From contig CAYLUZ010000006.1 of NCBI GenBank assembly GCA_964387025.1, forward strand, positions 124,001 through 188,000: a stretch of DNA of 64,000 bases, read 5' to 3'. Made by a program: the position numbers and the translations under genes. Below the pieces are notes generated by a model, which was given only the letters and a program-made list of their open reading frames with translations, was not told where the DNA came from and made no database searches. Origin of the DNA: PNON01 sp964387025. GTDB taxonomy: Bacteria; Chloroflexota; Anaerolineae; Anaerolineales; Anaerolineaceae. How positions within the stretch are numbered: position 1 is the first letter of the stretch; every line of letters starts with the position of its first letter. This document shows positions 43,726 through 52,471 of the stretch, piece by piece.

Positions 43726-45741
43726 ATGAAAAAGTTCGTTCTCTTTCCTATGATTCTCGTGCTGCTTGTGTCTTCTGCCTGTGGATTGCCTAAAAGCGTG
43801 ACCAAGATAATTAAACAAGAATCCAATGATAATGGCTCTCAACTTACAACAGATATACCCCCCACCGATAACGAAAATACCGCTAAAACAGACCAGGACG
43901 GAGCTTTCAAAGCAGATGTGACTTCCCCCATCAGCGTCCTCCTTTCCTGGGACGGCTTGTCCGCGGACACGTTCCTGCTTGAAGGCAGTGTGGCTGGCAG
44001 TGAGTTCGTCACCCTGGCGGAACTACCTTCCGATTCGACCTCTTATGAACTGATGCCGGTCATCTCTGACCAGACCATGCAGTTTCGCTTAACCCCTGTC
44101 AATGGCAGCAGCAATGGGTATTCCCTCACTGTTGAGGTGACTACTCCTGTACAAGAGGCTGACCCGCTCTCGGTGACCCTCACCACCGACAAGACCACTC
44201 CCGACCCGACCAGCATCGATTTCTCCAACATCAACCCGGAGACGATGGATCCAGCTGCGATTGCCGAGTTGCTCCTCCCCCAGGAAACCTCGGCCTCCGC
44301 GGTGATCGGCCCGGAGGGTGGCGAATTAAGTGTCACCAGCACTACCGGGGTGAAATACACCTACCGCATCCCGCCTGGAGCCCTTGACGACACCATCCCC
44401 TTCACCCTGATCCCCCTTTCAGCATTGGATGGCGCACCCATAACTGGTAGTCTTTTGGGTGCTGTCAACATCCTCCCCGAAGGGCTGGAGTTGAATGAAC
44501 CCGCCATCCTTACCATCGAACCCGCTCCCGATACTCAAGCCGGTGCAGGAGATGTGGTCGCCACTTTTGAATTTAAGGAAGATGGTTCTGAATTTTATTT
44601 CAACGGAGTTTTTCCGAAAGATGCAGTTGCCTCCTCCACAACTCCAGCTAAACTGGCTGCCCCTGTGGCTCAGGACGATGGCTGGGTGATGCAACCCTGG
44701 GATGTGCCTCAGACCAGGACCAGCCCGGCTGGGTCCGCAGTCACCACCAAAAAAGCGGTCCGTCAGCAGGCGGTAAGCCATCCGCCCACCGATAACCGCT
44801 CAAAGAATGACCAGAACAACACAGCAGAAGATGATGAGCTTACACCTCTCACCCCGCTAAAATACCAGGATTACGCCGATCGTGGGCTGGGCTTGAGCAA
44901 TTGGAATGACACATATAAGTTGATCGAAGATATGGAGTCCACCTACAAGAACGCCAAGGATAAAGCATCTTCACTGAAATCCATGGAAAAAGCTCTGTCA
45001 AACCTGGTTGATGCGTTCGAGAAGCATTTTAAAAGAAACCTGCAGAACTGCGTTGCAAAGGATGACTTCAGTGCCTTCCACGCGGCAAAGGGTCTCAGTA
45101 ATCCGCGCACAGCTTTTGGCAAGATCGTGGCAGCCGCCTACAAGAAGAAATACGGAGATGCAACTCTCAAGGATGTGATAAAAAAGACCGAACGCTGCAA
45201 CCTGACCTTAAAAATGGATTCAACAGTCACTTTCATCGGTGCAGACACGAAATTCGTCATGCCGGTAACTGTCGAAGTAACCCTGAAGACCAATTACGAC
45301 AGCGCGACCGGCTCGGTCTATTACACGGGCACCGGGAATATTACGCATCAGGCATCCGGTGGTAAAGGAGTTGAATGCTATGCCCAAATGATCGAAGAGG
45401 GTCAGGGCAAGTTCATAGTGAAAAAGATGTTCCCGATCTTTGACGGTTCCGCTGTCCTGTACGATTTTGCCCTGGCTGAATTTGATACTCCCGCAGTCGG
45501 TAGCAAGACGATTGTGAAATGCCCTAGAGTCACTCAGACCGTACCCTTAAAACGGGGTGTCGATATGTGGGGAAGTTTCTTTATGGTAGCCCGCACCCCC
45601 AATCTGGCGGTGAGCGACTGGCAGGTTAACCCGTCTGCTTCAGGTGGTACTCTGGCATCCAATGATACCAATGCCACCCAGGTCTTCCCCGACGGGACGA
45701 TTTCCGAGAAAACCAGCTACAAAGTCCAGGTCAGTAAATGA
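43726..45741 (+). CDS. Large lipoprotein with ZU5-like domain
   Basis: Protein of 671 residues. The signal peptide ends LLVSSAC (lipobox). Residues about 65-145 form an FN3-like domain (ISVLLSWDGLSADTFLLEGS). Residues about 190-300 resemble a ZU5 domain: VIGPEGGELSV then YTYRIPPGALDDTIPFTLIPL. A low-complexity linker follows, then an alpha-helical region and a C-terminal domain with six or so Cys. It should sit on the outer face of the membrane. Function unknown. A strong terminator follows. Confidence 0.75.
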   Translation: MKKFVLFPMILVLLVSSACGLPKSVTKIIKQESNDNGSQLTTDIPPTDNENTAKTDQDGAFKADVTSPISVLLSWDGLSADTFLLEGSVAGSEFVTLAELPSDSTSYELMPVISDQTMQFRLTPVNGSSNGYSLTVEVTTPVQEADPLSVTLTTDKTTPDPTSIDFSNINPETMDPAAIAELLLPQETSASAVIGPEGGELSVTSTTGVKYTYRIPPGALDDTIPFTLIPLSALDGAPITGSLLGAVNILPEGLELNEPAILTIEPAPDTQAGAGDVVATFEFKEDGSEFYFNGVFPKDAVASSTTPAKLAAPVAQDDGWVMQPWDVPQTRTSPAGSAVTTKKAVRQQAVSHPPTDNRSKNDQNNTAEDDELTPLTPLKYQDYADRGLGLSNWNDTYKLIEDMESTYKNAKDKASSLKSMEKALSNLVDAFEKHFKRNLQNCVAKDDFSAFHAAKGLSNPRTAFGKIVAAAYKKKYGDATLKDVIKKTERCNLTLKMDSTVTFIGADTKFVMPVTVEVTLKTNYDSATGSVYYTGTGNITHQASGGKGVECYAQMIEEGQGKFIVKKMFPIFDGSAVLYDFALAEFDTPAVGSKTIVKCPRVTQTVPLKRGVDMWGSFFMVARTPNLAVSDWQVNPSASGGTLASNDTNATQVFPDGTISEKTSYKVQVSK

Positions 45742-45762
45742 TCAGCTAAGCATCATCCATCA

Positions 45763-45799
45763 CAAAAGGCAGTGCAGGTTATCCATGCACTGCCTTTTG
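45763..45799 (+). terminator. Terminator of the ZU5-like lipoprotein gene
   Basis: CAAAAGGCAGTGCA (45763-45776) pairs perfectly over 14 bp with TGCACTGCCTTTTG (45786-45799), and a TTTTT run follows at 45804-45808. Confidence 0.9.
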
Positions 45800-45843
45800 A
45801 TTGATTTTTCCCACAACACGAATTCAAACCAGAGGCTATATAG

Positions 45844-45947
45844 CAAGCCCCCCTTTAATTCCCCCAAATACCTAATAGGCACATGTACTCTAAGAAATTT
45901 GGGGGGATGGCACAGCCAGGGGGGTTGGGGGGGGACAAAGGGGGGAT
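45844..45947. repeat. C-run/G-run inverted repeat element, copy 1
   Basis: The left part has runs of C with TTTAATTCCCCC and CCAAAT; the right part has ATTTGGGGGG and further long G-runs ending ACAAAGGGGGG. Ends are roughly inverted. The left end matches the right end of copy 2 at 46438-46530 in inverted orientation (shared TTTAATTCCCCC). The pair brackets the PPOX-class gene. Confidence 0.6.
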
Positions 45948-45957
45948 TGTAAACGAT

Positions 45958-46338
45958 CTATTGCTGTGCAGCCTCGATCTTGATCGTGGCAGACACCGTC
46001 TTCTTCATTTTGCCCTGGAGCCCAAACAATTTTCCCATGAGCCCGTATTTACGATCCAGCAGCTTTTCCACGTGTTTAGCTTCATTCCCATGTACCAGGA
46101 CGGCGGTGGCATTCTCCCACTCGCCCTGCGGTTCCCCGCTCATGGAACATGGAACGACACGCACCGCTCTGTTATTGCGTACCCGTTTCACCTTGCCGGA
46201 ACCATCTACGGTACGTACATACAGGGTATTCCCATCCTGGACAAACCAGACCGGTGTCTTAACACTGACACCTGTTTTACGGAAGGTTTCCAAGTTTAAA
46301 TAAGATTTCTTATTAAATTGAGCAAATTGTGAATTCAT
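45958..46338 (-). CDS. PPOX-class flavin/F420-dependent protein
   Basis: Protein of 126 residues with the split-barrel core FRKTGVSVKTPVWFVQDGNTLYV, then RVVPCSMSGEP. It resembles small F420H2-dependent or FMN-binding oxidoreductases of the pyridoxamine oxidase-like class; the cofactor cannot be told from sequence alone. The start has GGAGA four to five bases upstream and a near-consensus promoter. It lies as a single-gene unit between two repeat elements, which may point to acquisition or duplication. Confidence 0.8.
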   Translation of the reverse strand: MNSQFAQFNKKSYLNLETFRKTGVSVKTPVWFVQDGNTLYVRTVDGSGKVKRVRNNRAVRVVPCSMSGEPQGEWENATAVLVHGNEAKHVEKLLDRKYGLMGKLFGLQGKMKKTVSATIKIEAAQQ

Positions 46339-46364
46339 GTTTTCTCCATCGCATTGATTTCTTA

Positions 46365-46393
46365 ATTATAATTGCTGGGCATTCTTTAGACAA
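46365..46393 (-). promoter_or_regulatory. Promoter of the PPOX-class gene
   Basis: On the minus strand: TTGTCT (46388-46393), a 17-base spacer, and TATAAT (46365-46370). It lies 26 bases before the ATG at 46338. Confidence 0.8.
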
Positions 46394-46437
46394 AGTATGT
46401 ACAATGTGCATTTCGAAGTTATACACCGGATTACGCT

Positions 46438-46530
46438 GGCTGCCCCCCCTCAGTCCCCCCAATTTCTCTCAAATACCGTTCGCTCCGGCGACAAAGTCGA
46501 ACGGAGGGGGAATTAAAGAGGGGCTGTCAA
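46438..46530. repeat. C-run/G-run inverted repeat element, copy 2, overlapping the mfd 3' end
   Basis: It starts GGCTGCCCCCC and ends GGGGGAATTAAAGAGGGGCTG, with an internal hairpin CCGTTCG/CGAACGG. The right end supplies the mfd stop codon (46513-46515) and the last few mfd codons. Same family as copy 1 at 45844. Confidence 0.6.
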
Positions 46531-49500
46531 ATGGATGATCTCGTTCAGTGCCTGAAGCAGGTCATTCTGCCAGGTATTATCGTCCGGGTTGAGTGGCATC
46601 CAGTAGGAGTTCTTACCGGAGCGCAGGTTGAGGTTGATGAAAGGCAGATTACGGGGCGGGAAACCCTCGGGTAGCTGCGGATAACGCAGCACCAACTGGC
46701 CATTTTCAACATAAACGGATGCCAGGCCGGCCATTTCCGCCAGCAGTTTGACCCGCAGCTGGTAGAACAGGTTCGCCACTTCCTGCGGGATCTCGCCAAA
46801 GCGGTCCTGCATTTCTTCCGCCATGGCATCCAACTGGTCAGGGGAGCTCACATTCGCCATGCGGCGGTACAGCTTCAACCGGGTGTTCTGGTCTGCAATA
46901 TATTCGGTAGGCAGTTCCACAGGCAGGGGCAGGTCGACAGCCACCGGCAGCGACAGCTCCTTGATGACAAAGAGGTTGTCCCGGCTGTCATCCGGCAGGC
47001 CGCGCAGCTTGCGCTCCACCTTGACCGCCGATGAAAGCATCTGGGTGTAGAGATGGAATCCGACCGAGTTGATATAGCCGTGCTGGCGGGTACCCAGCAG
47101 TTCACCGGCACCACGGATCTCCATATCTCGCATGGCGATGGAATAGCCCGCTCCAAGCTGGGTATTCTCGGCGATCACTTCCAGGCGCTCCTGGCCGTCA
47201 GGTGTGGCTGCCCGGGAACGGTGCCGGAAGAAGTAAGCATATGCGCGCTGGGCTCCGCGTCCGACCCGGCCGCGCAGCTGGTAAAGCTGTGCCAGACCGA
47301 ACGTATCGGCGCGGTCCACGATCAGCGTGTTCGCATTGGGGATATCCAGCCCCGATTCGATGATGGAAGTGCACAGCAGCACATCGATCTCATTATGGGT
47401 GAAGCTGTGCATCACCTTCGCCAGTTCGTGCTCCTCCAATTGTCCATGCCCGATGCCGTATCTGGCTTCAGGGACAAGCTTTTGCAGGTGCATGAGCATG
47501 GCGGGGATGCTGTGGACGCGGTTGTGGAGGAAGAACACCTGTCCACCCCTCTCCAGCTCACGCAGGATCGCCTGGCGCACTAAATGAGGCGAATAGGGAC
47601 CAATATGAGTATTGATCGGCAATCTTTCTTCTGGAGGCGTATTGATGGTGGAGATATCGCGCACCCCGGTCAGCGCCATATAAAGTGTGCGGGGGATGGG
47701 GGTGGCCGTCAGGGTCAGGACATCCACTTCGGTGCGCAGCTTCTTCAGGAATTCCTTATGGGTCACCCCGAAGCGCTGCTCCTCATCGATGATCACCAGC
47801 CCGAGGTCTTTGAACTGTACGTCCGCCTGGATTAGCCGGTGGGTGCCGATGATGATATCCACCTGACCCATACCTAGTTTGCGGATGATCTCATCTTGCT
47901 CTTTTGGCGACCGGAAGCGGGAAAGCATCTCCACGACGGCCGGGAAAGGCAAAAGGCGCTCTTTGAACGTATCGAAGTGCTGCTGGGCAAGAATGGTGGT
48001 GGGTACAAGGATGGCGACCTGCTTGCCATCCATGACTGCCTTGAAGGCAGCGCGCAGGGCAACTTCGGTCTTGCCGTAACCCACATCGCCGCACAACAGA
48101 CGGTCCATCGGGCGCGGGTTTTCCATGTCCTGCTTCACCTGGCGGATGGCGTTCACCTGGTCTGGGGTCTCAATATAGGGGAAGCTGCCTTCCAGTTCCA
48201 TCTGCCAGGCAGAATCCTTGGAGAAGGAGAAACCGGCGGCGATCTGACGCTGAGCGTACAGGTCCAACAGGTCACCGGCTACTTCCTGAACCGCTCCACG
48301 CACCCGATTCTTGGTGGTAGTCCACTCGTTACTGCCCAACCGCGATGCCGTCGGGCGCTGACTGTCTGGCCCCACATAACGCGAGAGCCTGTCCGCTTGG
48401 TGGATGGGGACAAAAAGCTGGTCTCCTCCCTGGTATTCAATGGCCAGGAATTCACGGCGGATGCCATCCAGCACCCGTTTCACCAGGCCGATGAATTGCC
48501 CGATGCCATAATCGATATGAACGACCCAATCGCCCACCGAAAGATCAGCATACTGGGCTTCGGGGTTATCGCCGATCTGCAGCTGCTGACGGCGGGAGTG
48601 CGGTTTTTCCCAGCCGAAGATCTCGCTGTCGGAGTAAACGATCACCTCGGCAGAAGTTCCGTCCTTCATGTGCCAGCCTTCGTACAGGCTGCCATCGATG
48701 AAGACCGGCTCTGAGACTGCAGTCTCGAGCTGTCCGGTGTTGTCGAGCCAGACTTCCTTGATTCGCGGTACCTGGCGTGAGACGATATATTGTTCCCTGA
48801 CGACCTGCGCATCCGTGAGCAGATCATCAACAAAGTTTTCCAATTGACCAGCATAACGCTGATTCGGGTAGAAACAGGAGGATAGATCGGAATTTTGTTC
48901 CGAGTTGCCATATCCCAGATCAAGAACCAGGAGTTTCCCCATGGAATCCTGCAATTCGGACCAGCTGAGGTAAGGGACGGGGAAGTCCTCCGGCAAAAAA
49001 CCTGAGTGTATGCCTTCGTTACGCATCTTGACGGCATCCTCTTCCACCTCGTTGACGATGCTTTCCAGCTTTACTCCGTCGTCCAGGATGACAAGAGAAT
49101 TCTTGGGCAGGAAATCGATGAGAGTGCTGGAGAAACTATGCAGCAACGGGAGGTGAAATTCAGAATATTGCTTCCCGGACACCATGGCAGGCTGGTCCCG
49201 CAAAAGGAATTCACGCGCAGGCGGGACATTGATCGAATCGCATTTCTCGATGGTCCGCTGGGTGGCGGGATCAAAAAGTTTGATGGTCTCGATATCGTCG
49301 CCGAAGTAATCCAGCCTGACCGGTACCTTGTCGCCCATCGCCCAGATATCGATCACTCCACCGCGGTGGGAGAACTGCCCCGGTTCGACCACGATCTCTG
49401 CAAACTGGTACCCATTCTGGACCAGCTGCTCGATCAAGCTGTTTTGAGGTTTTTGAGTGTTATTGGCTATGCGCAGAATGGATTTCAGGTAATCCCGGCG

Positions 49501-49911
49501 CGGCATGGTACGTGTCATCAAAGATTTCGCAGAGGAAATGATAACTGGTGGTGATATGCTGATCTGTGTTCCGGGCAGGTGATACCCTGCCAGTCTCGTG
49601 AGGGTTGCCAACCGATCCTGCCGGGTATTGGAACTCCACCCGGCTTCTTCATAAAAGAGCGGCGTTGGCTCAGTGAAACTGAATAGGCGCATTCCAGGCT
49701 GCCAGAATTCCAACTCATCCATTGCCGAGGAAGCTTTTTCCTGCCTGGACGTGATGAACAATACTGGACGGTTGAGATCCTGCCACAACCCTGCCACGAT
49801 CGGCAGGCGAACAGACCGGATCAAACTGAGGGGGTCTGGTACGACTCCATTTCGGATGGAATCCAATAAAGTTTGATAGGAGGATAATTGCCTGATATTA
49901 TCGAGGATCAT
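46513..49911 (-). CDS. mfd: Transcription-repair coupling factor
   Basis: Protein of 1132 residues, near the usual length of 1150. It displaces stalled RNA polymerase and recruits UvrA. Visible: the UvrB-like N-terminal domain, the RNA-polymerase-interacting domain around QYADLSVGDWVVHIDYGIGQ, Walker A GDVGYGKTEVALRAAF, DEEQ box in VIIDEEQRFGV, and the TRG motif region (QLRGRVGRGAQRAYAYFF). The C-terminal TRCF domain ends ALNEIIHLTAPL, where the last residues come from a repeat element. GC content is high. It follows pth after 4 bases. Confidence 0.97.
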   Translation of the reverse strand: MILDNIRQLSSYQTLLDSIRNGVVPDPLSLIRSVRLPIVAGLWQDLNRPVLFITSRQEKASSAMDELEFWQPGMRLFSFTEPTPLFYEEAGWSSNTRQDRLATLTRLAGYHLPGTQISISPPVIISSAKSLMTRTMPRRDYLKSILRIANNTQKPQNSLIEQLVQNGYQFAEIVVEPGQFSHRGGVIDIWAMGDKVPVRLDYFGDDIETIKLFDPATQRTIEKCDSINVPPAREFLLRDQPAMVSGKQYSEFHLPLLHSFSSTLIDFLPKNSLVILDDGVKLESIVNEVEEDAVKMRNEGIHSGFLPEDFPVPYLSWSELQDSMGKLLVLDLGYGNSEQNSDLSSCFYPNQRYAGQLENFVDDLLTDAQVVREQYIVSRQVPRIKEVWLDNTGQLETAVSEPVFIDGSLYEGWHMKDGTSAEVIVYSDSEIFGWEKPHSRRQQLQIGDNPEAQYADLSVGDWVVHIDYGIGQFIGLVKRVLDGIRREFLAIEYQGGDQLFVPIHQADRLSRYVGPDSQRPTASRLGSNEWTTTKNRVRGAVQEVAGDLLDLYAQRQIAAGFSFSKDSAWQMELEGSFPYIETPDQVNAIRQVKQDMENPRPMDRLLCGDVGYGKTEVALRAAFKAVMDGKQVAILVPTTILAQQHFDTFKERLLPFPAVVEMLSRFRSPKEQDEIIRKLGMGQVDIIIGTHRLIQADVQFKDLGLVIIDEEQRFGVTHKEFLKKLRTEVDVLTLTATPIPRTLYMALTGVRDISTINTPPEERLPINTHIGPYSPHLVRQAILRELERGGQVFFLHNRVHSIPAMLMHLQKLVPEARYGIGHGQLEEHELAKVMHSFTHNEIDVLLCTSIIESGLDIPNANTLIVDRADTFGLAQLYQLRGRVGRGAQRAYAYFFRHRSRAATPDGQERLEVIAENTQLGAGYSIAMRDMEIRGAGELLGTRQHGYINSVGFHLYTQMLSSAVKVERKLRGLPDDSRDNLFVIKELSLPVAVDLPLPVELPTEYIADQNTRLKLYRRMANVSSPDQLDAMAEEMQDRFGEIPQEVANLFYQLRVKLLAEMAGLASVYVENGQLVLRYPQLPEGFPPRNLPFINLNLRSGKNSYWMPLNPDDNTWQNDLLQALNEIIHLTAPL

Positions 49912-49915
49912 ACCG

Positions 49916-50503
49916 TTATTCTTTGGTGATATTTCCGTTATAGCGGGTCATGGCAGCTTCCAGACCATCGGCAACAAAAACCTTGATCGCCTCGACAGCC
50001 TGCGGGAGAACATTCTGAAGTACCTTTTCATCAGAATTGGAAAATTCCTGCAACACATACCCGGCGGCTTCCTGGCTGCCCGATGGACGACCGATACCTA
50101 TCCGCATACGGGGAAAATCCTGCGTTCCCAGCTTTTCAATGGTGGAGGCCAAGCCTTTTTGCCCGCCTGAGCCACCTCCCGGGCGGATCCTGATCGTTCC
50201 AAGCGGCAGATCGATATCGTCATGTGCCACCAGGACTTTATCCAGCGGGATCTTATAGAAGCGCATGAGAGCTGCTACCGCCTGCCCGGATAGGTTCATA
50301 AAGGTTTGAGGTTTGGCCAGGATGATTCGTGCGTCATCCAATTCTATTGTCCCGGTCATGGCCTTGAATTGGACCTTGGTCAATTTGGTATTGAATTCCG
50401 ATACCACGCTATCTATCAGCCGAAAGCCGACATTATGCCTGGTATTCCGATATTCCCGACCTGGATTTCCAAACCCGGCAATTAGGTAGAATTCTTTTTC
50501 CAT
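49916..50503 (-). CDS. pth: Peptidyl-tRNA hydrolase
   Basis: Protein of 195 residues. Motifs are complete: AGFGNPGREYRNTRHNVGF with the catalytic His, KPQTFMNLSGQAV, and VAHDDIDLPLGTIRIRPGG. It recycles tRNA from peptidyl-tRNA released during translation. It is the middle gene of an apparent secreted-protein, pth, mfd unit; pth-mfd linkage is common in bacteria. Confidence 0.97.
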   Translation of the reverse strand: MEKEFYLIAGFGNPGREYRNTRHNVGFRLIDSVVSEFNTKLTKVQFKAMTGTIELDDARIILAKPQTFMNLSGQAVAALMRFYKIPLDKVLVAHDDIDLPLGTIRIRPGGGSGGQKGLASTIEKLGTQDFPRMRIGIGRPSGSQEAAGYVLQEFSNSDEKVLQNVLPQAVEAIKVFVADGLEAAMTRYNGNITKE

Positions 50504-50515
50504 ATAATGATCACT

Positions 50516-51109
50516 TCACAATTTTCTAAATATGGCAGCCAGGATAAAAGCCAATAAGATTCCAACTATCAGACTTACCACCACCAACTTTACAAGCTGC
50601 GATCTGGTAATTTCGATATTATTAATATTTTTCGCCTCGCCTTGAAAAACAGGTGCCTGAAATGTGGGTCTGGTCGATGTCACTTGTGTCGGATTGCTGA
50701 GTGCTCCCGGCGCAGGAGTATTGGTCTCGATCGGGGAATAATTCCTAACCCGAATCTCATCTGCAAAATATTCTGCCTTGGTGGAATCCTTATAGTAGAC
50801 AGTCAGCCTTAAGCGATAATTCCCATCTGAAATCGAACTTGTATCCCACACACCCAAAAACCCGTCTGGCGGGTTTTTATCACTGGTTTTGATGTTGAAC
50901 CAGCCATCCTCCAGACCAGGACTATGGCTAAAATCCAGGTCATAGCGGGCGAAGTTGGTGGACTTGATATATCCGCTCACATCCACCATGCCTTGAATAG
51001 CTGATCCGCTAGCGGGGGTTGTGATAGCTGAATCAGCCTGCCCGAAAACACTTCCCACCGGCACTGATATTAAAAACACGCAAAATATAAGAACAATTAA
51101 TCGCTTCAT
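50516..51109 (-). CDS. Exported Ig-like protein with C-terminal membrane anchor
   Basis: Protein of 197 residues. A signal peptide probably ends VFGQA. The middle (ITTPASGSAIQGMVDVSGYI, FNIKTSDKNPPDGFLGVWDT, GNYRLRLTVYYKD) is an Ig-like beta domain typical of Chloroflexota surface proteins. After a Thr/Pro linker a hydrophobic helix (LVKLVVVSLIVGILLAFILAAI) ends in basic FRKL, so it is held in the membrane facing outward. Function unknown. The start lies 11 bases after a good -10 element, a short leader. Confidence 0.72.
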   Translation of the reverse strand: MKRLIVLIFCVFLISVPVGSVFGQADSAITTPASGSAIQGMVDVSGYIKSTNFARYDLDFSHSPGLEDGWFNIKTSDKNPPDGFLGVWDTSSISDGNYRLRLTVYYKDSTKAEYFADEIRVRNYSPIETNTPAPGALSNPTQVTSTRPTFQAPVFQGEAKNINNIEITRSQLVKLVVVSLIVGILLAFILAAIFRKL

Positions 51110-51120
51110 GGCAATCTATT

Positions 51121-51149
51121 AGTTTAACATGAAGGCAACCAGAGGTCAA
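51121..51149 (-). promoter_or_regulatory. Promoter of the Ig-like protein-pth-mfd unit
   Basis: On the minus strand: TTGACC (51144-51149), a 17-base spacer, and TAAACT (51121-51126). The -10 box ends 11 bases before the ATG at 51109, so the leader is only a few bases long. Confidence 0.7.
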
Positions 51150-51183
51150 ATTCACATCCATTGACTCTCTATTGGATCAGCTA

Positions 51184-51231
51184 CCTGAAAGCCATTTGTA
51201 GTTGGGATATAAAATTTTGCTATTGTGATAC
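51184..51231. repeat. Diverged 48-base repeat, copy A
   Basis: Ungapped comparison with 52319-52366 gives 36 of 48 identical bases, including an exact 12-base CCATTTGTAGTT. It lies upstream of the DUF3267 gene. Confidence 0.5.
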
Positions 51232-51312
51232 TTCAAAAGGAGCAGAAATACAGATAAAAGCCTTTCAGGGATATAATGAAATGACAACATAGTTCATTGG
51301 AACAAGGATCCT

Positions 51313-51903
51313 ATGACACAATCTACTCAAATCTTACCGGATGGTTATCAACCGGTATATATTATAAATTTGGCAAAGAATAAACTTTTGGCTGTTGTGC
51401 TCAACCTGGCAGCCCTTATTGTGGTATTGCTTTCCTTCTGGCTGCTGGGGATCTTCACCAAATGGGTACACCCGGATCTTTCTGGAACAGCTATTAGTAT
51501 AAAGTTCGGTTTACCCGATATTATTTTTCTACTTTTTCTTGTGATTCTCAATTTGATCGTTCACGAACTCATTCATGGAGTGTTTTTCTGGTTCATTACC
51601 CGTTCCAAGCCAGTTTTCGGGTTAAGTCTTTCTTATGCGTTTGCTGCCGCTCCGGGATGGTATATCCCAAAAAGACTATATTGGGTCATCGGTCTCGCCC
51701 CGCTTATGATAATTGGTCTCGTGGGTTTATTGATCATCGCAATTGGTCCAATCTCATGGATCCTTCCCGCCCTGGTTGTGACAGGTTTTAACACAGGTGG
51801 TGCTGTGGGTGATGTTTGGATTATTTTCAGGCTACTACAAACCTCTTCAACATGCCTGGTAAACGATACAGGCCACACAGTAAGTTTTTATCAACCTCAA
51901 TAA
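51313..51903 (+). CDS. DUF3267 putative membrane zincin
   Basis: Protein of 196 residues with about four to five membrane helices. The motif VHELIHGVFFW (H84, E85, H88) is an HExxH zinc site within or beside a helix, as in the DUF3267 family of predicted membrane zinc peptidases. A second ligand may be in the GAVGD segment (FNTGGAVGDVWI). No substrate is known. AAGGA lies before the ATG; a TATAAT is at 51272-51277. Confidence 0.8.
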   Translation: MTQSTQILPDGYQPVYIINLAKNKLLAVVLNLAALIVVLLSFWLLGIFTKWVHPDLSGTAISIKFGLPDIIFLLFLVILNLIVHELIHGVFFWFITRSKPVFGLSLSYAFAAAPGWYIPKRLYWVIGLAPLMIIGLVGLLIIAIGPISWILPALVVTGFNTGGAVGDVWIIFRLLQTSSTCLVNDTGHTVSFYQPQ

Positions 51904-51968
51904 CCACCCATTAGGTCTTCACTTTGTCTATTAAACTTTTCTTTTCTTTTCCTAAGGTTCGAGTGTTT

Positions 51969-52140
51969 TTATTGAAAAGAAGAACCTTTTTTTATCATCG
52001 AAACGAATCGTCTATCGCCGATCTCAATATGATCGAGAACGTCAATATCCAGCAACATACTTGCCTGGATGATTTCCCTTGTTAAAGCAATATCTTCCGG
52101 GGTGGGAGAAGGATTACCACTCAGGTGACATTAATTATGC
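51969..52140 (-). pseudogene. radC: 3' remnant of a radC (JAB/MPN domain) gene
   Basis: On the minus strand the sequence reads HLSGNPSPTPEDIALTREII and then LDIDVLDHIEIGDRRFVSM, ending at a stop. This matches the C-terminal metal-binding part of RadC, where HNHPSG-type is expected. Here the bases just before give His-Asn, then an extra TAATGT including a stop codon, then His-Leu-Ser-Gly, so the metal motif is interrupted. Upstream in the same frame no RadC-like sequence is visible. It is therefore a broken fragment. Confidence 0.75.
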
Positions 52141-52318
52141 TGATCAAGATCGCTATATTTTAAATGGCGTTTTAATAACTTCTATCTGGCACAGGTAATA
52201 ACATAAGGCAAAATTATAGGACAATTATCACTTTATGGTTTTGTATGAGTTTTGCCTCAGGGGAACCAACGATCTATTCACGCGAATCCTTATGAATAAG
52301 CTTTGGACTGGGTAAGCC

Positions 52319-52366
52319 CCTGTAACCCATTTGTAGTTAGAATAGATGATTTCGTTATTTTGACAG
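52319..52366. repeat. Diverged 48-base repeat, copy B
   Basis: 36 of 48 bases match copy A at 51184-51231 without gaps. It lies between the radC remnant and the IS-like element. Confidence 0.5.
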
Positions 52367-52471
52367 GTTTTGGTGTTGTGATCCACCAATATGATTAGGA
52401 GTATTAAATTTAACCATCCGTTTACTGACTCATGGACTAAATATTTTGAAAGTTGGTTGTGATTGTAACGA

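Larger units (their letters stand above)
51904..52471. other. Gene-poor decayed region between DUF3267 gene and IS-like element
   Basis: It holds a radC remnant (51969-52140) and repeat copy B (52319-52366). A 92-codon minus-strand reading frame around 52228-52506 reads like noise and is not annotated. The region looks like residue of past insertions and deletions. Confidence 0.6.

Noticed and set aside
47053..48714. Long plus-strand frames opposite mfd and uvrB
   Set aside because: They are antisense shadows caused by the higher GC content of these genes; their translations show no motif and the true genes are certain.
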